Positions 15,922-24,781 of a DNA stretch of 29,205 nucleotides are shown piece by piece. This DNA is from JAGVPT01 sp035500675. GTDB lineage: Bacteria; Bacteroidota; Ignavibacteria; UBA10030; UBA8401. Both the position numbers and the translations under genes were made by a program. Positions within the stretch are counted from its first letter, which is position 1. Each line of letters starts with the position of its first letter. Under the pieces are notes generated by a model, which made no database searches, was not told the DNA's origin, and saw nothing but the letters and a program-made list of their open reading frames with translations. The DNA is taken from positions 1-29,205 of the forward strand of contig DATJXA010000094.1 of NCBI GenBank assembly GCA_035500675.1, read 5' to 3'.

Positions 15922-16932
15922 TCATCCTTCTTCCGCCATCGCTTTAACGCGGATATTATCCTTAAAAAAGTAATAGCCGCCGATAACGAGCGTCAGTATC
16001 ACGCCGACTTCGTGCGTAAGAATGGAGTAGCTGAGAGCCGTGACTCCGTCCACATGATACAGCCGCGTCAGCGCAAAGGACGTGAACGAATGGTACGTTC
16101 CAAAACCGCTCGGCGATGGAAATGCGAATGCCACCGTCGACACGACGAGCAACACCGTTGCGGCGCCGAAATCGAGCCCATGACCCGCCATTTTATCGAA
16201 CGCGAAGAAGGGGATGTACATCAGCAAAAGATACAAACCCTGGATCAGGTAACTCGTGATAATGATCATGAGAAAGCCTCCGGGGCGTTTGGATGCGGCA
16301 AAGCCACTGATAAACGATTCAAAGAGCTGGTCGAATTTATCCCGGGCCTTCTGCGGAAAGAAAGCGATCATTTTCTTCATGAATGAAAAAAGCAGGTCCG
16401 CTTTGAAGAAAAGATAAATGAACAGACCGAACGCGACGACCGAGCCGAGGAGGAACACCGTCTCCAGGGATGCGAACGACGGAAAAAGTTCGGCGAACGA
16501 GTCGGAGTAGATAAACATCACGGCAAGTAAAATAGAGAAGAACGCGATAATGTCGATGATGCGTTCGATGATCACGGTGCCGAACGCGGCGGTCTTCGAT
16601 ATCGATTCGAGCTTTCCGAGTGTGTAAGGGCGCACGAGTTCTCCGACTCTCGGAAGAAAATTATTGATCATGTAGCCGACCATCACCGCCGAGAACGAAT
16701 TCCGGAGCGACACGCGCTCCTTGATCGGCGCCAGGAGATACTGCCATCGCCATGCGCGCGCGAGATGGCTGAGAACGCCGCCGGCAAGAATAGCGACGAT
16801 CCACACCCAGTGGACGCTCGTCAAAGAATTCCAGATCGCGCCGTAATCTTTGCCGCGGAACGCCACGTACATGAACAACGCCATCACGAGAAAACTTACG
16901 ACATATCTGATGGACGTCTTTATTTTTGCCAT
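15922..16932 (-). CDS. Flippase-like membrane protein (LPG synthase TM / YbhN family)
   Basis: A 336-residue polytopic membrane protein with about eight helices. Family signs are LSHLARAWRWQYLL (about 55-68), MINNFLPRVGELVRPYTL (about 87-104), GTVIIERIIDIIAFF (about 118-132) and the late PSPSGFGTYHSFTSFAL segment. This is the AglD/YbhN/MprF-N-terminal fold associated with lipid or lipid-linked sugar translocation. The aminoacyl-transferase domain of true MprF is absent, so lysyl-phosphatidylglycerol synthesis is not implied. ATG 16932 follows a 69-base gap after lolA; no good Shine-Dalgarno sequence is seen. The two-domain oxidoreductase starts 31 bases after the stop. Confidence 0.88.
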   Translation of the reverse strand: MAKIKTSIRYVVSFLVMALFMYVAFRGKDYGAIWNSLTSVHWVWIVAILAGGVLSHLARAWRWQYLLAPIKERVSLRNSFSAVMVGYMINNFLPRVGELVRPYTLGKLESISKTAAFGTVIIERIIDIIAFFSILLAVMFIYSDSFAELFPSFASLETVFLLGSVVAFGLFIYLFFKADLLFSFMKKMIAFFPQKARDKFDQLFESFISGFAASKRPGGFLMIIITSYLIQGLYLLLMYIPFFAFDKMAGHGLDFGAATVLLVVSTVAFAFPSPSGFGTYHSFTSFALTRLYHVDGVTALSYSILTHEVGVILTLVIGGYYFFKDNIRVKAMAEEG

Positions 16933-17001
16933 TATTGTCTTAAGCGAAGCGTCCTTTACGATTCATGCGCAAAAATTTCGCAGAGCGCCGATGCAGGAGG
17001 C

Positions 17002-17715
17002 CTATTTACTCGGGGCTTGGCGTTCACTCAAACGGAGGTCCACCACTTCAACATGCTCGGGGACGACGAACGTGAATTGTCCGTCCGGGACGCCCGTGTT
17101 GAACCTGACGGAAGTCAATACATACGTCGTGTGCGTCTCGTTCATGTCGACGTACTCGAGGCCCCGGACGCTCCAATCGGAATCATCCACCCACACCTTC
17201 ACCGACTTTACAAATTTGGATGCGCCGGTTCTCGGCGTAAGTTTGAGCACGTAGGACGCATGGGGTTCGCCGGCTTCATTGTCGACGAGCGTCGCCCGAT
17301 AGTTTGCCGGCAGACCGAGAAGAAATTGCTCGGGAGAGAATGCCGTCGTGCTTTCTTTATAGTTGTCGACCACCACTTGCTTGTTGACCGGCGAGTATGC
17401 CCACACGGTCTTGCCGTCGGTCACGATCGTTTGCTCCTGCGATTCGATCCGGTATTTGTTCCCTTTTTTCATCGTCACCGTGCCGGAGTAACTTTGTTTG
17501 ATCCCCGCATAGCGGAGCGAAACGGTCTCGGAAAAATCCGCGGAGGCGTCCGTGGCATTGGCGTACGTCTTCTGAACTTTCGCGAGCACTTCGGGCGCGG
17601 TAAGTTTTTCAGCCGGTTGACCGTATGCAGTATGGAAAAAAGGAGTAAAGAGCAGGACGACTGCAAACGGGAGAATGATGCCATGCAACTTGGATGCGAA
17701 TTCCAATCTCATCAT
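17002..17715 (-). CDS. lolA: Outer-membrane lipoprotein carrier LolA
   Basis: Periplasmic chaperone that ferries lipoproteins to the outer membrane. The 237-residue protein has a signal peptide ending near FFHTAYGQ, then the LolA pattern: VLAKVQKTYANATDASADFSETV, YSGTVTMKKGNKYRIES, QTIVTDGKTVWAYSPVNKQVVVD and the C-terminal half VWVDDSDWSVRGLEYVDMN with FNTGVPDGQFTFVVP. ATG 17715 overlaps the ftsK stop as ATGA; a second ATG follows immediately. Gene order ftsK-lolA recurs widely in Gram-negative bacteria, which supports the name. LolB, absent in many lineages, is not in the window. Confidence 0.93.
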   Translation of the reverse strand: MMRLEFASKLHGIILPFAVVLLFTPFFHTAYGQPAEKLTAPEVLAKVQKTYANATDASADFSETVSLRYAGIKQSYSGTVTMKKGNKYRIESQEQTIVTDGKTVWAYSPVNKQVVVDNYKESTTAFSPEQFLLGLPANYRATLVDNEAGEPHASYVLKLTPRTGASKFVKSVKVWVDDSDWSVRGLEYVDMNETHTTYVLTSVRFNTGVPDGQFTFVVPEHVEVVDLRLSERQAPSK

Positions 17716-20189
17716 GTCAGACTTTTCAGAATAATTTCAAGTTCCGCTTCGCTCTCGATGAGCACTTCGCGCGCTTTGCTTCCGTCGAACGGCCCCACGA
17801 CACCCGCAGCTTCCAGCTCGTCGACAAGCCGCGCGGCCCGCGAATAGCCGACCTTCAGTCGTCGCTGCAACAGCGAGACGGACCCTTGCTGATGGCGCAC
17901 GATGGTGCGTGCGGCCTCTTCGAACAATTCGTCCCGTTCTCCGCCTCCGGCGCTCATCGACGCCCGCTGTTTCTCGAGCACGGACGGCAGTTCGAACGGT
18001 CTGGTATACCCTTTTTGTTTACCGATATGTTCGACGATCGATTCCACCTCGTCGCTCGAGATAAACGCATTCTGAATCCGGATCGGTTTGGGGCTCGACG
18101 AGGGCATGTAGAGCATGTCGCCGTTGCCGAGAAGCTGTTCGGCTCCGTTCATATCGAGAATCGTCCTCGAGTCGATTTTCGACGACACCTGGTACGCGAT
18201 GCGGGCCGGGAAGTTCGCCTTGATGACGCCGGTGATGACGTCGACGGACGGACGCTGTGTCGCTACTACAAGATGGATCCCTACCGCTCGGGCGAGCTGC
18301 GCCAGCCGCGTGATCGGCTCTTCGACTTCGCGCGCGGCGGTGATCATGAGGTCGGCCAGCTCATCGATGATGATAAGGATGTACGGAAGCTTTCTGTGCT
18401 TGACGGTGTCGGAATCTTTCAGACGTCCTGAGACGATCCGTTCGTTGTAATCGGCGATGTTGCGAACGCCAGCGTGCGCGAGCTTATCGTAGCGTTGTTC
18501 CATCTCAAGTTCAGCGGCCTTTAACGCGAGGACCGCATTGTGAGGGAGCGTGATAATTTTTTCGTCGACGTCCTTCGAAATTGCAAGGTAGTGGTGCTCG
18601 AGTTTTCTGTAGAGACTCAGTTCGATCTTTTTCGGGTCGATGATGAGGAACTTCACTTCCGATGGATGGAGGCGGTAGAGAATGCTCGCGAGGATCGTAT
18701 TGATCCCCACGCTCTTTCCCGAACCGGTCGACCCGGCGATCAGGAGGTGCGGCATCTTCGATAAGTCGTCGACATACACCTCGCCGGAAATAGTCTTTCC
18801 CATCGCGAGGGGAAGAGCGGCCTGCGTGTCGCGGAACTTCGCCGAGTTGATGATACTTCTGATCGTCACCATCGACGGATGATGGTTCGGAATTTCAACG
18901 CCCACGGTCCCTTTTCCCGGGATCGGCGCTTCGATGCGGATCCCTTTCGCCTGCATCGCAAGAGCAAGGTCGTTCGCGAGGTTCACGATCTTTGCAACTT
19001 TAACGCCCGTTGCCGGGACAAGCTCATAGAGCGTCACGACCGGTCCGGGAGTCACGCTGACGTTCGCCACTTCGACGTCGAAGTCGGCGAGCTTTGCCCG
19101 GAGAAGCTCGGCGTTCGCTTTCAGCTCTGCGTCGTCGATCGTCTCGGCTTGACGCTGCGATGTAAGAAGATCGACGGAGGGGAACACATAGTCTATTTCT
19201 TCGTCTTCGACGTCGCGTTCGTCGAGGTCGACTTCTTCTTCACGCACCATTTCTTTAATATCGAGCGGCGTCTCGCCTTCGATGAGTTCGGACGGCGGTG
19301 CCGGTTCAGCGTCTTCTTCCTTTTTACTCCTTGGCTCTTCCCCCCCACTCCTTACTCCTTGCTCCTTACTCTCCAGTACTTCCGCCTGCCGAGCCGTTTC
19401 AACAACGGCGGCGCGCTTCACTTTCACTTCTTCCGCCGGCCGCTTCACCTCGATCATCGCTTTCTGCTTTTCCTTCTCGGCCGTTTCACGCGCGCGTTTC
19501 TCACGCCATTCTTCGGCGTTCGCGCTCAACCGTCCACCCACATCCATAAAAAAATTCTTCACGCGCTCGGACGTGACATGGAGGTCGAGGTCGATCGCGA
19601 GCGTGACAGTCACAAACAACAGGGCTACCGTGACGATGATAGCGCCCGCAGAACCGATCAGCTGCCGGAAAACGTTGGAAAGAAACGCTCCGACGGCGCC
19701 GCTCCATTGCGGAGAGAGGACTTCGGAGAGGCCGACGATGCGCAAAAGGCCGCACAGCGCCGACCAGAGAATGACGATCGCTACGACATAATTCGTAAAA
19801 TAGACGAGCCGACGGATATTTCCCTTGCGCATTGTCGTCCAGCCCCAGGCGAGAAGAAGAAACGGAAGGACAAAAATCCCGTAGCCGGCCGTAGAGTTGA
19901 TGAGAAAATTCGAACTGATGGCCCCGATGAGCCCGAGCCAATTGTGCGTGGCGGCCGCTTTCTCCTGGATGAGCGGGTCGTTGGTGAAGATCTTGTAGAG
20001 TTGTGCAAAGGGGACGTCGCCGTTGGCTTCGTCAGCGGGAGAGTACGACACAAGGGCAAGAAGCGTCAGTATGCCGAGCACCATGACGAAGAACGAAGCG
20101 ATCTGCTTCGACCGGCCGGATTTTTTTCCTCCGCCGTTTTTCTTACGCCGGGGCTGCGGCTGATCCGTTGAAAGGGAGGTCTCGTCCAT
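17712..20189 (-). CDS. ftsK: DNA translocase FtsK (SpoIIIE family)
   Basis: Septum-located ATPase that pumps chromosome dimers and terminus DNA during division. The 825-residue protein has a basic N-terminus, four membrane helices (about 30-50, 95-118, 127-150 and 176-198) and a charged linker (about 210-345). The RecA-like motor follows, with Walker A GSTGSGKSVG (about 487-496), Walker B-like LIIIDELADLM (about 601-611) and VVATQRPSVDVITG. The C-terminal winged-helix gamma domain (about 755-825, QGSVSLLQRRLKVGYSRAARLVD) would read polarity sequences in the chromosome. Part of the linker, about residues 272-288, is encoded by a 7-base repeat array. ATG 20189 follows the upstream comB-like gene by 12 bases; the nearest AGGAGG sits about 17 bases away, over that gene's stop. 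Confidence 0.96.
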   Translation of the reverse strand: MDETSLSTDQPQPRRKKNGGGKKSGRSKQIASFFVMVLGILTLLALVSYSPADEANGDVPFAQLYKIFTNDPLIQEKAAATHNWLGLIGAISSNFLINSTAGYGIFVLPFLLLAWGWTTMRKGNIRRLVYFTNYVVAIVILWSALCGLLRIVGLSEVLSPQWSGAVGAFLSNVFRQLIGSAGAIIVTVALLFVTVTLAIDLDLHVTSERVKNFFMDVGGRLSANAEEWREKRARETAEKEKQKAMIEVKRPAEEVKVKRAAVVETARQAEVLESKEQGVRSGGEEPRSKKEEDAEPAPPSELIEGETPLDIKEMVREEEVDLDERDVEDEEIDYVFPSVDLLTSQRQAETIDDAELKANAELLRAKLADFDVEVANVSVTPGPVVTLYELVPATGVKVAKIVNLANDLALAMQAKGIRIEAPIPGKGTVGVEIPNHHPSMVTIRSIINSAKFRDTQAALPLAMGKTISGEVYVDDLSKMPHLLIAGSTGSGKSVGINTILASILYRLHPSEVKFLIIDPKKIELSLYRKLEHHYLAISKDVDEKIITLPHNAVLALKAAELEMEQRYDKLAHAGVRNIADYNERIVSGRLKDSDTVKHRKLPYILIIIDELADLMITAAREVEEPITRLAQLARAVGIHLVVATQRPSVDVITGVIKANFPARIAYQVSSKIDSRTILDMNGAEQLLGNGDMLYMPSSSPKPIRIQNAFISSDEVESIVEHIGKQKGYTRPFELPSVLEKQRASMSAGGGERDELFEEAARTIVRHQQGSVSLLQRRLKVGYSRAARLVDELEAAGVVGPFDGSKAREVLIESEAELEIILKSLT
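19326..19374. repeat. Heptamer array (ACTCCTT type) inside the ftsK coding sequence
   Basis: Seven 7-base slots in register. ACTCCTT occurs three times, with GCTCCTT, GGCTCTT and ACTCTCC as variants and one run of C filling a slot. On the coding strand the unit reads AAGGAGT, the same consensus as the intergenic array at 10933-11011. It encodes about residues 272-288 of FtsK (SKEQGVRSGGEEPRSKK), in the variable hydrophilic linker, and keeps the frame open. Confidence 0.85.
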
Positions 20190-20201
20190 GGAAAGAAAAA
20201 C

Positions 20202-20969
20202 TCATCCCTCCTGAACATCGAGTGTGATGGAGTGCTTGGCTTCTTCTTTTTTCAGCTTAATAACATTGCCGATCAGAAGAGGGAGAACGGGAATCGCATC
20301 CACGGTGACGCACGTCTTGAGGTCGTTTTCGAACCCGATCTCGATGAGATAGCGTCCGTGGTCCGAGCTCCTCGCCATCTTGAGGAGATTCTTACCGACA
20401 GTTTTATAGAGCACCTGCGCCGCCCCCGCTGCGTCGTTGATGTCCACAACGACGGGGGAATTTTCCACCAGCATTTTCACGAGCATGCCGGCGCAGACCG
20501 CATCCTCGATGCAAAAGAGCTGCTGTTTGCCGGCACAGACGATCGAGAAATCCTCTCCCGCCTGGCGGATAAAATCCGCTACAAGCGAGACGTTGATGAA
20601 CCCGGCGACCGCCATGCGTTTCGCATACTTCGCTTTCACCATCGCCGAAGAACCGTTCGTCGTGCAGAAGATGATCGACTTCCCTTTCACCGCCTCTTCC
20701 GTGTATTCGCTCGGGGAATTGCCGAGGTTGAACCCTGTGATGATCTTTCCGTTCCGCTCCCCGCCCCGAAGGACGACGTCCCCGAATAAATTGCCGGAGA
20801 CCTTCACCGCCGATTCGATCGAGCCGACGGGAATGATCTCGCGCGCGCCGTTATTGAGCGCCGTTACGATAGTGGTGCTCGCGCGCAACACGTCGATCAC
20901 GATGACGTTCTTGTCCCTCAACTGCATCTCGTCGACTTGCGCCGGAGAAAAATAGACATCGATTTTCAT
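20202..20969 (-). CDS. comB: ComB-like 2-phosphosulfolactate phosphatase family protein
   Basis: A 255-residue protein matching the ComB family: VIVIDVLRASTTIVTAL (about 22-38), EIIPVGSIESA, GDVVLRGGERNG, FNLGNSPSEYT, IIFCTTNGSSAM (about 98-109) and CAGKQQLFCIEDAVCAGM. In methanogens ComB removes phosphate from 2-phosphosulfolactate in coenzyme M synthesis. Bacterial relatives are common, yet most of these bacteria do not make coenzyme M. The real product is probably sulfolactate or another acid, and the symbol describes family only. No comA or comC homologue lies nearby. ATG 20969 has AAGGTG 6 bases upstream. ftsK begins 12 bases after its stop, so the two may be co-transcribed without an obvious functional link. 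Confidence 0.9.
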   Translation of the reverse strand: MKIDVYFSPAQVDEMQLRDKNVIVIDVLRASTTIVTALNNGAREIIPVGSIESAVKVSGNLFGDVVLRGGERNGKIITGFNLGNSPSEYTEEAVKGKSIIFCTTNGSSAMVKAKYAKRMAVAGFINVSLVADFIRQAGEDFSIVCAGKQQLFCIEDAVCAGMLVKMLVENSPVVVDINDAAGAAQVLYKTVGKNLLKMARSSDHGRYLIEIGFENDLKTCVTVDAIPVLPLLIGNVIKLKKEEAKHSITLDVQEG

Positions 20970-21067
20970 TCACGACACCTTAAAGAAATATGTCCGCTGC
21001 AATCAAACAGCTCGGTACCGCGAGAGCCCCTGCTTATTCCACGAATCTCATTTCTCATTGCGCCGCT

Positions 21068-22168
21068 TCACTTCTTCAAAAACGGCAAGCCCGTCACGTT
21101 CCCCTCTACTAACTTCCCGCGCACGTCCACGCTGAGGGACGTTCCGACCGAGGCATTCCCGATCGTCACGTATCCCATCGCGATCCCGCGTTCGAGGGAC
21201 GGAGAGAACGTCCCGCTCGTGACCGACCCGACGGACGCTCCGTTAGCGCAGATCGGATAGCCGTGGCGCGGCACCGCTTTTTCCTTCACCTGAATGCCGA
21301 CCAGTTTTCTTTTCAAACCTTCGGACTTCACTTTTTCTAACACCGGCTTGCCGACAAAATCTCCCTTGCCGAGCTTTGTGATCCAGCCGAGCCCTGCTTC
21401 GAGCGTGTTCGTCGTCTGGTCGATATCGTTTCCGTACAGGCAGTATCCCATTTCGAGCCTCAACGTGTCCCGCGCCCCGAGTCCTATCGGGGCGATGCCG
21501 AACTCCTTCCCCGCCTCGAAGATCTGCCGCCACACGCGCTCGGCGTGTTCAGCCGGGAAATAAATTTCAAACCCAAGTTCGCCCGTGTAGCCGGTGCGGG
21601 AGATGGTCGCTTCGGTCCCAGCAACCGTCGACCGAACGTAATGATAATACGCTATAGAACTTAGGTCGACCGGCGTCATCTTCTGAAGAGTCGAAAGAGA
21701 TTTCGGGCCCTGTACAGCAAGAAGAGCGATGGCATCGCTTTCATCCCGCAGCGATACGTCGCCTGCGAGGTGGCCGGTCAGCCAGTCGAGATCTTTCGCG
21801 ATATTCGACGCGTTGACCACGAGCATGTAGTGCCCTTCGTCCATCATATACACGAGAAGGTCGTCGACGATGCCGCCGTTGTCGTAACACATTGCCGAAT
21901 ACTGCACGTCGCCGGCATGGAGCTTCGCAACGTCGTTCACCGTGACCCGCTGCAGAAACTCAAGGGCGTTCTTCCCTTGTACGATGAACTCGCCCATATG
22001 GGAAACGTCGAACACGCCGACCGCTTCGCGCACGGCCTTGTGTTCCTCGATGATGCCGGCGTACTGCACCGGCATTTCGTACCCGCCGAACGGAACGATC
22101 TTTGCGCCGAGCTGGCGATGGATGCCGTACAACGGCGTTCGTTTTATTTCTTCTGGCCTTTTTTCCAA
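21068..22168 (-). CDS. gcvT: Aminomethyltransferase (glycine cleavage system T protein)
   Basis: Transfers the one-carbon unit from the aminomethyl-lipoyl H protein to tetrahydrofolate, releasing ammonia. The roughly 366-residue protein shows TPLYGIHRQLGAKIVPFGGYEMPVQY (residues 11 onward), GVFDVSHMGEF, YSAMCYDNGGIVDDLLVY, SRTGYTGELGFEIY, GLGARDTLRLEMGYCLYGND and SGTFSPSLERGIAMGYV, a complete set of GcvT motifs. The longest frame starts at TTG 22168, inside the transaldolase gene (25-base overlap). No ATG or GTG lies between there and the conserved TPLY, so a TTG start with coupling is the best available reading. gcvH and gcvP are not in the window. Confidence 0.93.
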   Translation of the reverse strand: MEKRPEEIKRTPLYGIHRQLGAKIVPFGGYEMPVQYAGIIEEHKAVREAVGVFDVSHMGEFIVQGKNALEFLQRVTVNDVAKLHAGDVQYSAMCYDNGGIVDDLLVYMMDEGHYMLVVNASNIAKDLDWLTGHLAGDVSLRDESDAIALLAVQGPKSLSTLQKMTPVDLSSIAYYHYVRSTVAGTEATISRTGYTGELGFEIYFPAEHAERVWRQIFEAGKEFGIAPIGLGARDTLRLEMGYCLYGNDIDQTTNTLEAGLGWITKLGKGDFVGKPVLEKVKSEGLKRKLVGIQVKEKAVPRHGYPICANGASVGSVTSGTFSPSLERGIAMGYVTIGNASVGTSLSVDVRGKLVEGNVTGLPFLKK

Positions 22169-22791
22169 TCGGAAAGGAATTTCTCGAGACCGATATCCGT
22201 GAGGGGATGTTTGATAAGCTGGTCGATCACTTTGAACGGCATCGTGCAGATGTCTGCCCCGATCATCGCCGCATCGACGACGTGAAGCGGATGGCGTACG
22301 CTCGCGACGAGCACCTGCGTGTCAAACCCGTAGTTGTGATAGATCGTCACGATCTGGGCAATGAGGTCCATCCCGTTGTGGCTGATATCGTCGAGCCGGC
22401 CGATGAAAGGGCTGATGAAGTACGCGCCTGCCTTCGCAGCAAGGAGCGCCTGGTTCGGCGAAAAACAGAGCGTCACGTTTGTGCGGATCCCTTCGGCCTT
22501 GAGAGCTTTGACGGCTTTCAACCCTTCCTTGATCAAGGGGACTTTCACGATGATGTTCTCGTGGATCTTCGCCAGGTCGCGTCCCTCTTTCATGATGCCG
22601 TCGAAATCCGTCGAGACCACTTCGGCGCTGATCGGACCTTTGACGATCGCACAGATCTCTTTTAACAGAGGTATAAATTCTTTTCCTTCTTTCGCGACGA
22701 GGCTCGGGTTGGTCGTGACGCCATCCAGCACGCCGAGGTCGTTCGCTTCTTTGATTTCTGCGATGCTCGCAGTATCGATAAAAAACTTCAT
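22144..22791 (-). CDS. tal: Transaldolase, short (TalC/fructose-6-phosphate-aldolase-like) type
   Basis: Pentose phosphate pathway enzyme that moves a dihydroxyacetone unit between sugar phosphates. The 215-residue length matches the short subfamily. Motifs: MKFFIDTASIAEIKEAN, DGVTTNPSLVAKEG (about 23-36), SAEVVSTDFDGM-like segment (about 54-65), the Schiff-base lysine in NIIVKVPL (about residue 86), NVTLCFSPNQALLAAKAGA and VASVRHPLHV. A glutamate after SA (SAEV) is the state usual for true short transaldolases, whereas the fructose-6-phosphate aldolases carry glutamine there. ATG 22791 has GGGAGA 8 or so bases upstream. It overlaps gcvT at its 3' end and follows the RNase G gene by 12 bases. 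Confidence 0.92.
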   Translation of the reverse strand: MKFFIDTASIAEIKEANDLGVLDGVTTNPSLVAKEGKEFIPLLKEICAIVKGPISAEVVSTDFDGIMKEGRDLAKIHENIIVKVPLIKEGLKAVKALKAEGIRTNVTLCFSPNQALLAAKAGAYFISPFIGRLDDISHNGMDLIAQIVTIYHNYGFDTQVLVASVRHPLHVVDAAMIGADICTMPFKVIDQLIKHPLTDIGLEKFLSDWKKGQKK

Positions 22792-22803
22792 GGAACCATC
22801 TCC

Positions 22804-24468
22804 CTACGATTTATACTGAGCTGTGATATCTTTGTCTTGTTTGCGCGAGATGAACCGGAATTCGTCGATGGCCATCCCTTTGTCTTCTTCGAGCTTGATC
22901 TGTACGAAGAATCGAAGCTTGATCTTCGTCAGGCGGCTGATCGTCCCTTCCGACAGATGCAACGCGATGCTCGGGTGGACGCGGAGGATGAGACGGAACT
23001 CTTTCGACTCCGACTTGAACCGGCGGATCCATCGCTCGATCTGACTGACGATCGTCGTCTTCGATTGGATCAACCCGCTGCCGCCGCAGACCGGGCACGG
23101 CTCCGTGAAGCTGTGGATGATGCTCTGACGAATGCGCTGCCGCGTGATCTGCACCAAACAAAATTCCGTCATCGGCAGGACGGTCGCCTTCGCGCGGTCC
23201 TTGCGGAACTCCTTCTTCAACTCGTCGTACACTTTTTTCTTGTTCTTCTCTTCCGCGATGTCGATGAAGTCGATGACGATGATCCCGCCCAGATCTCGCA
23301 GACGGAGTTGCCGGCAGATCTCGCGTGCCGCTTCGAGGTCGGTCTTCAGCGAATTAAGCTCCTGCTCCTGCTTTGCGGCGTACCGTCCGCTGTTCACGTC
23401 GATGACCGTCATCGCCTCGGTGTGGTCGATGATGATGTAGCCGCCGCTCTTCAGCCAGACTTTCCGTGCTAGGGTCGTCACGATCTCTTTTTCGACGCCG
23501 AAGACGTCGAAGATCGGCTCCCGTTTCCCGTAGTATTCGATCTTCTCGACCATCGACGGGGAGACCAGCTTCACATACGTCCTGATCTCTTTGAACAGCT
23601 TTTTATTGTCGATGACGACGCGCTGCACGTCGTCGCTAAAGAGATCCCGGATGACGCTCGACGTCGTCGCCATATCTTTATAGAGAAGAGCGGGAGCCGA
23701 TTCCTCTTTCACGGTCTTTTCGATCTCGTGCCATGTCGTCAGCAGAGATTCAAGGTCCTGGAGAAATACTTTCTCATCCTGATTCTCGGCGTTCGTCCGG
23801 ACGATAACGCCGAACGACGGAGGAAGAATACTGCGGACGAGTTTGCGCAGCCGACGTTTCTCTTTAAAGCTGCTGATCTTTTTGGAGATCCCTACTTTGC
23901 CGTCGAACGGGAGAAGGACGAGAAAGCGTCCGGGAAGCGACACTTCGGTCGTCACGCGCACGCCCTTCTTGCCGACAGGCTCTTTCGTGACCTGGACGAT
24001 GATGTCCTGGCCTTTGGTGAGATTGACGTTGCGCCGCTGTCTGTCGTATCGCGGCCGCCGGTCGTGACGCTCGGGGGCTCTCACGGGCGGGGCTTCGACG
24101 GCTACTGCCGTGCCGTTCCCTCCAGACTGAGGAATTGCGGCCGGCGGGGGAGTCGGATGTTGTTCATCCTCGTCGTCGTCGTTATCGGCGTCCGTGTCGA
24201 CCTCAGATCCGTCGTCGAGCATTGCGTTGTATTGACCGAGGGAAGCTCCGATATCGGAGAAATGAAGGAAGGCGTCTTGCGGCAGGCCGACGTCGATAAA
24301 GGCGGCCTGAATTCCCGGCATGACCTTCGCTACTTTGCCGAGATAAATATCTCCAACCAAACGCTCCTTTTCGGGCGTCTCGACAAAAAGCTCCGCAAGC
24401 TTACCCTCTTCGGTAATGGCAATGCGGATCTCGTTGGCGGTGGAGTTGATGACAATTTCTTTTTTCAT
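22804..24468 (-). CDS. rng: Ribonuclease G/E family endoribonuclease
   Basis: Endonuclease for rRNA maturation and mRNA decay. The 554-residue length and lack of a long C-terminal scaffold favour RNase G. The N-terminal S1 domain begins with LVGDIYLGKVAKVMPGIQAAFIDVG (38-61) and is interrupted by an unusual insert (about 75-148) with an acidic run, a Pro-rich stretch and a basic RHDRRPRYDRQRR tail. The DNase I-like catalytic region has TVIDVNSGRY and GGIIVIDFIDI, carrying the two magnesium-binding aspartates. CPVCGGSG forms the zinc link used for dimerisation. ATG 24468 has AAGGAA about 9 bases upstream. It is the first minus-strand protein gene after the RNA island and probably heads the rng-tal-gcvT run. 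Confidence 0.94.
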   Translation of the reverse strand: MKKEIVINSTANEIRIAITEEGKLAELFVETPEKERLVGDIYLGKVAKVMPGIQAAFIDVGLPQDAFLHFSDIGASLGQYNAMLDDGSEVDTDADNDDDEDEQHPTPPPAAIPQSGGNGTAVAVEAPPVRAPERHDRRPRYDRQRRNVNLTKGQDIIVQVTKEPVGKKGVRVTTEVSLPGRFLVLLPFDGKVGISKKISSFKEKRRLRKLVRSILPPSFGVIVRTNAENQDEKVFLQDLESLLTTWHEIEKTVKEESAPALLYKDMATTSSVIRDLFSDDVQRVVIDNKKLFKEIRTYVKLVSPSMVEKIEYYGKREPIFDVFGVEKEIVTTLARKVWLKSGGYIIIDHTEAMTVIDVNSGRYAAKQEQELNSLKTDLEAAREICRQLRLRDLGGIIVIDFIDIAEEKNKKKVYDELKKEFRKDRAKATVLPMTEFCLVQITRQRIRQSIIHSFTEPCPVCGGSGLIQSKTTIVSQIERWIRRFKSESKEFRLILRVHPSIALHLSEGTISRLTKIKLRFFVQIKLEEDKGMAIDEFRFISRKQDKDITAQYKS

Positions 24469-24781
24469 GAAACAAAATTCCTTGATGCGCGCCGGGTGAA
24501 ATAAAAGTGAGCCCCTGTGCGATTGTAAGCGATTGACCTAGGTATTGGGAATGGCGCGATTTCCTTACACTCATTGGTTTTCGGATGATTTTTCAACGGC
24601 TGCGGTACTGTCCCCTCGTGTCAAACAGGCTTGACCCCAAATGTGCAGACGGAACTGTCACTCCGCTCCTGTAAGTTAGTCCGAAACGTGCTCTCGCTTG
24701 AAGAAAAGGGTATTTGAGTATTTTAGTCAAATTCAGGATAAGTTACGAAAAATAAGGGAGGCTTGCAAGTGCGGGGGTGAC
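24469..24781. other. Non-coding stretch upstream of rng
   Basis: About 310 bases separate the RNase G start from the first array of the RNA island. Short frames occur on both strands but none has a ribosome-binding site or recognisable product. I see no tRNA-like fold or clear terminator. It should hold the rng promoter, but no convincing minus-strand -35/-10 pair was found by eye. Confidence 0.5.

Noticed and set aside
18879..20171. A 430-codon plus-strand open frame opposite ftsK
   Set aside because: Antisense shadow of ftsK with skewed composition, including translation of the heptamer array; no recognisable domain.
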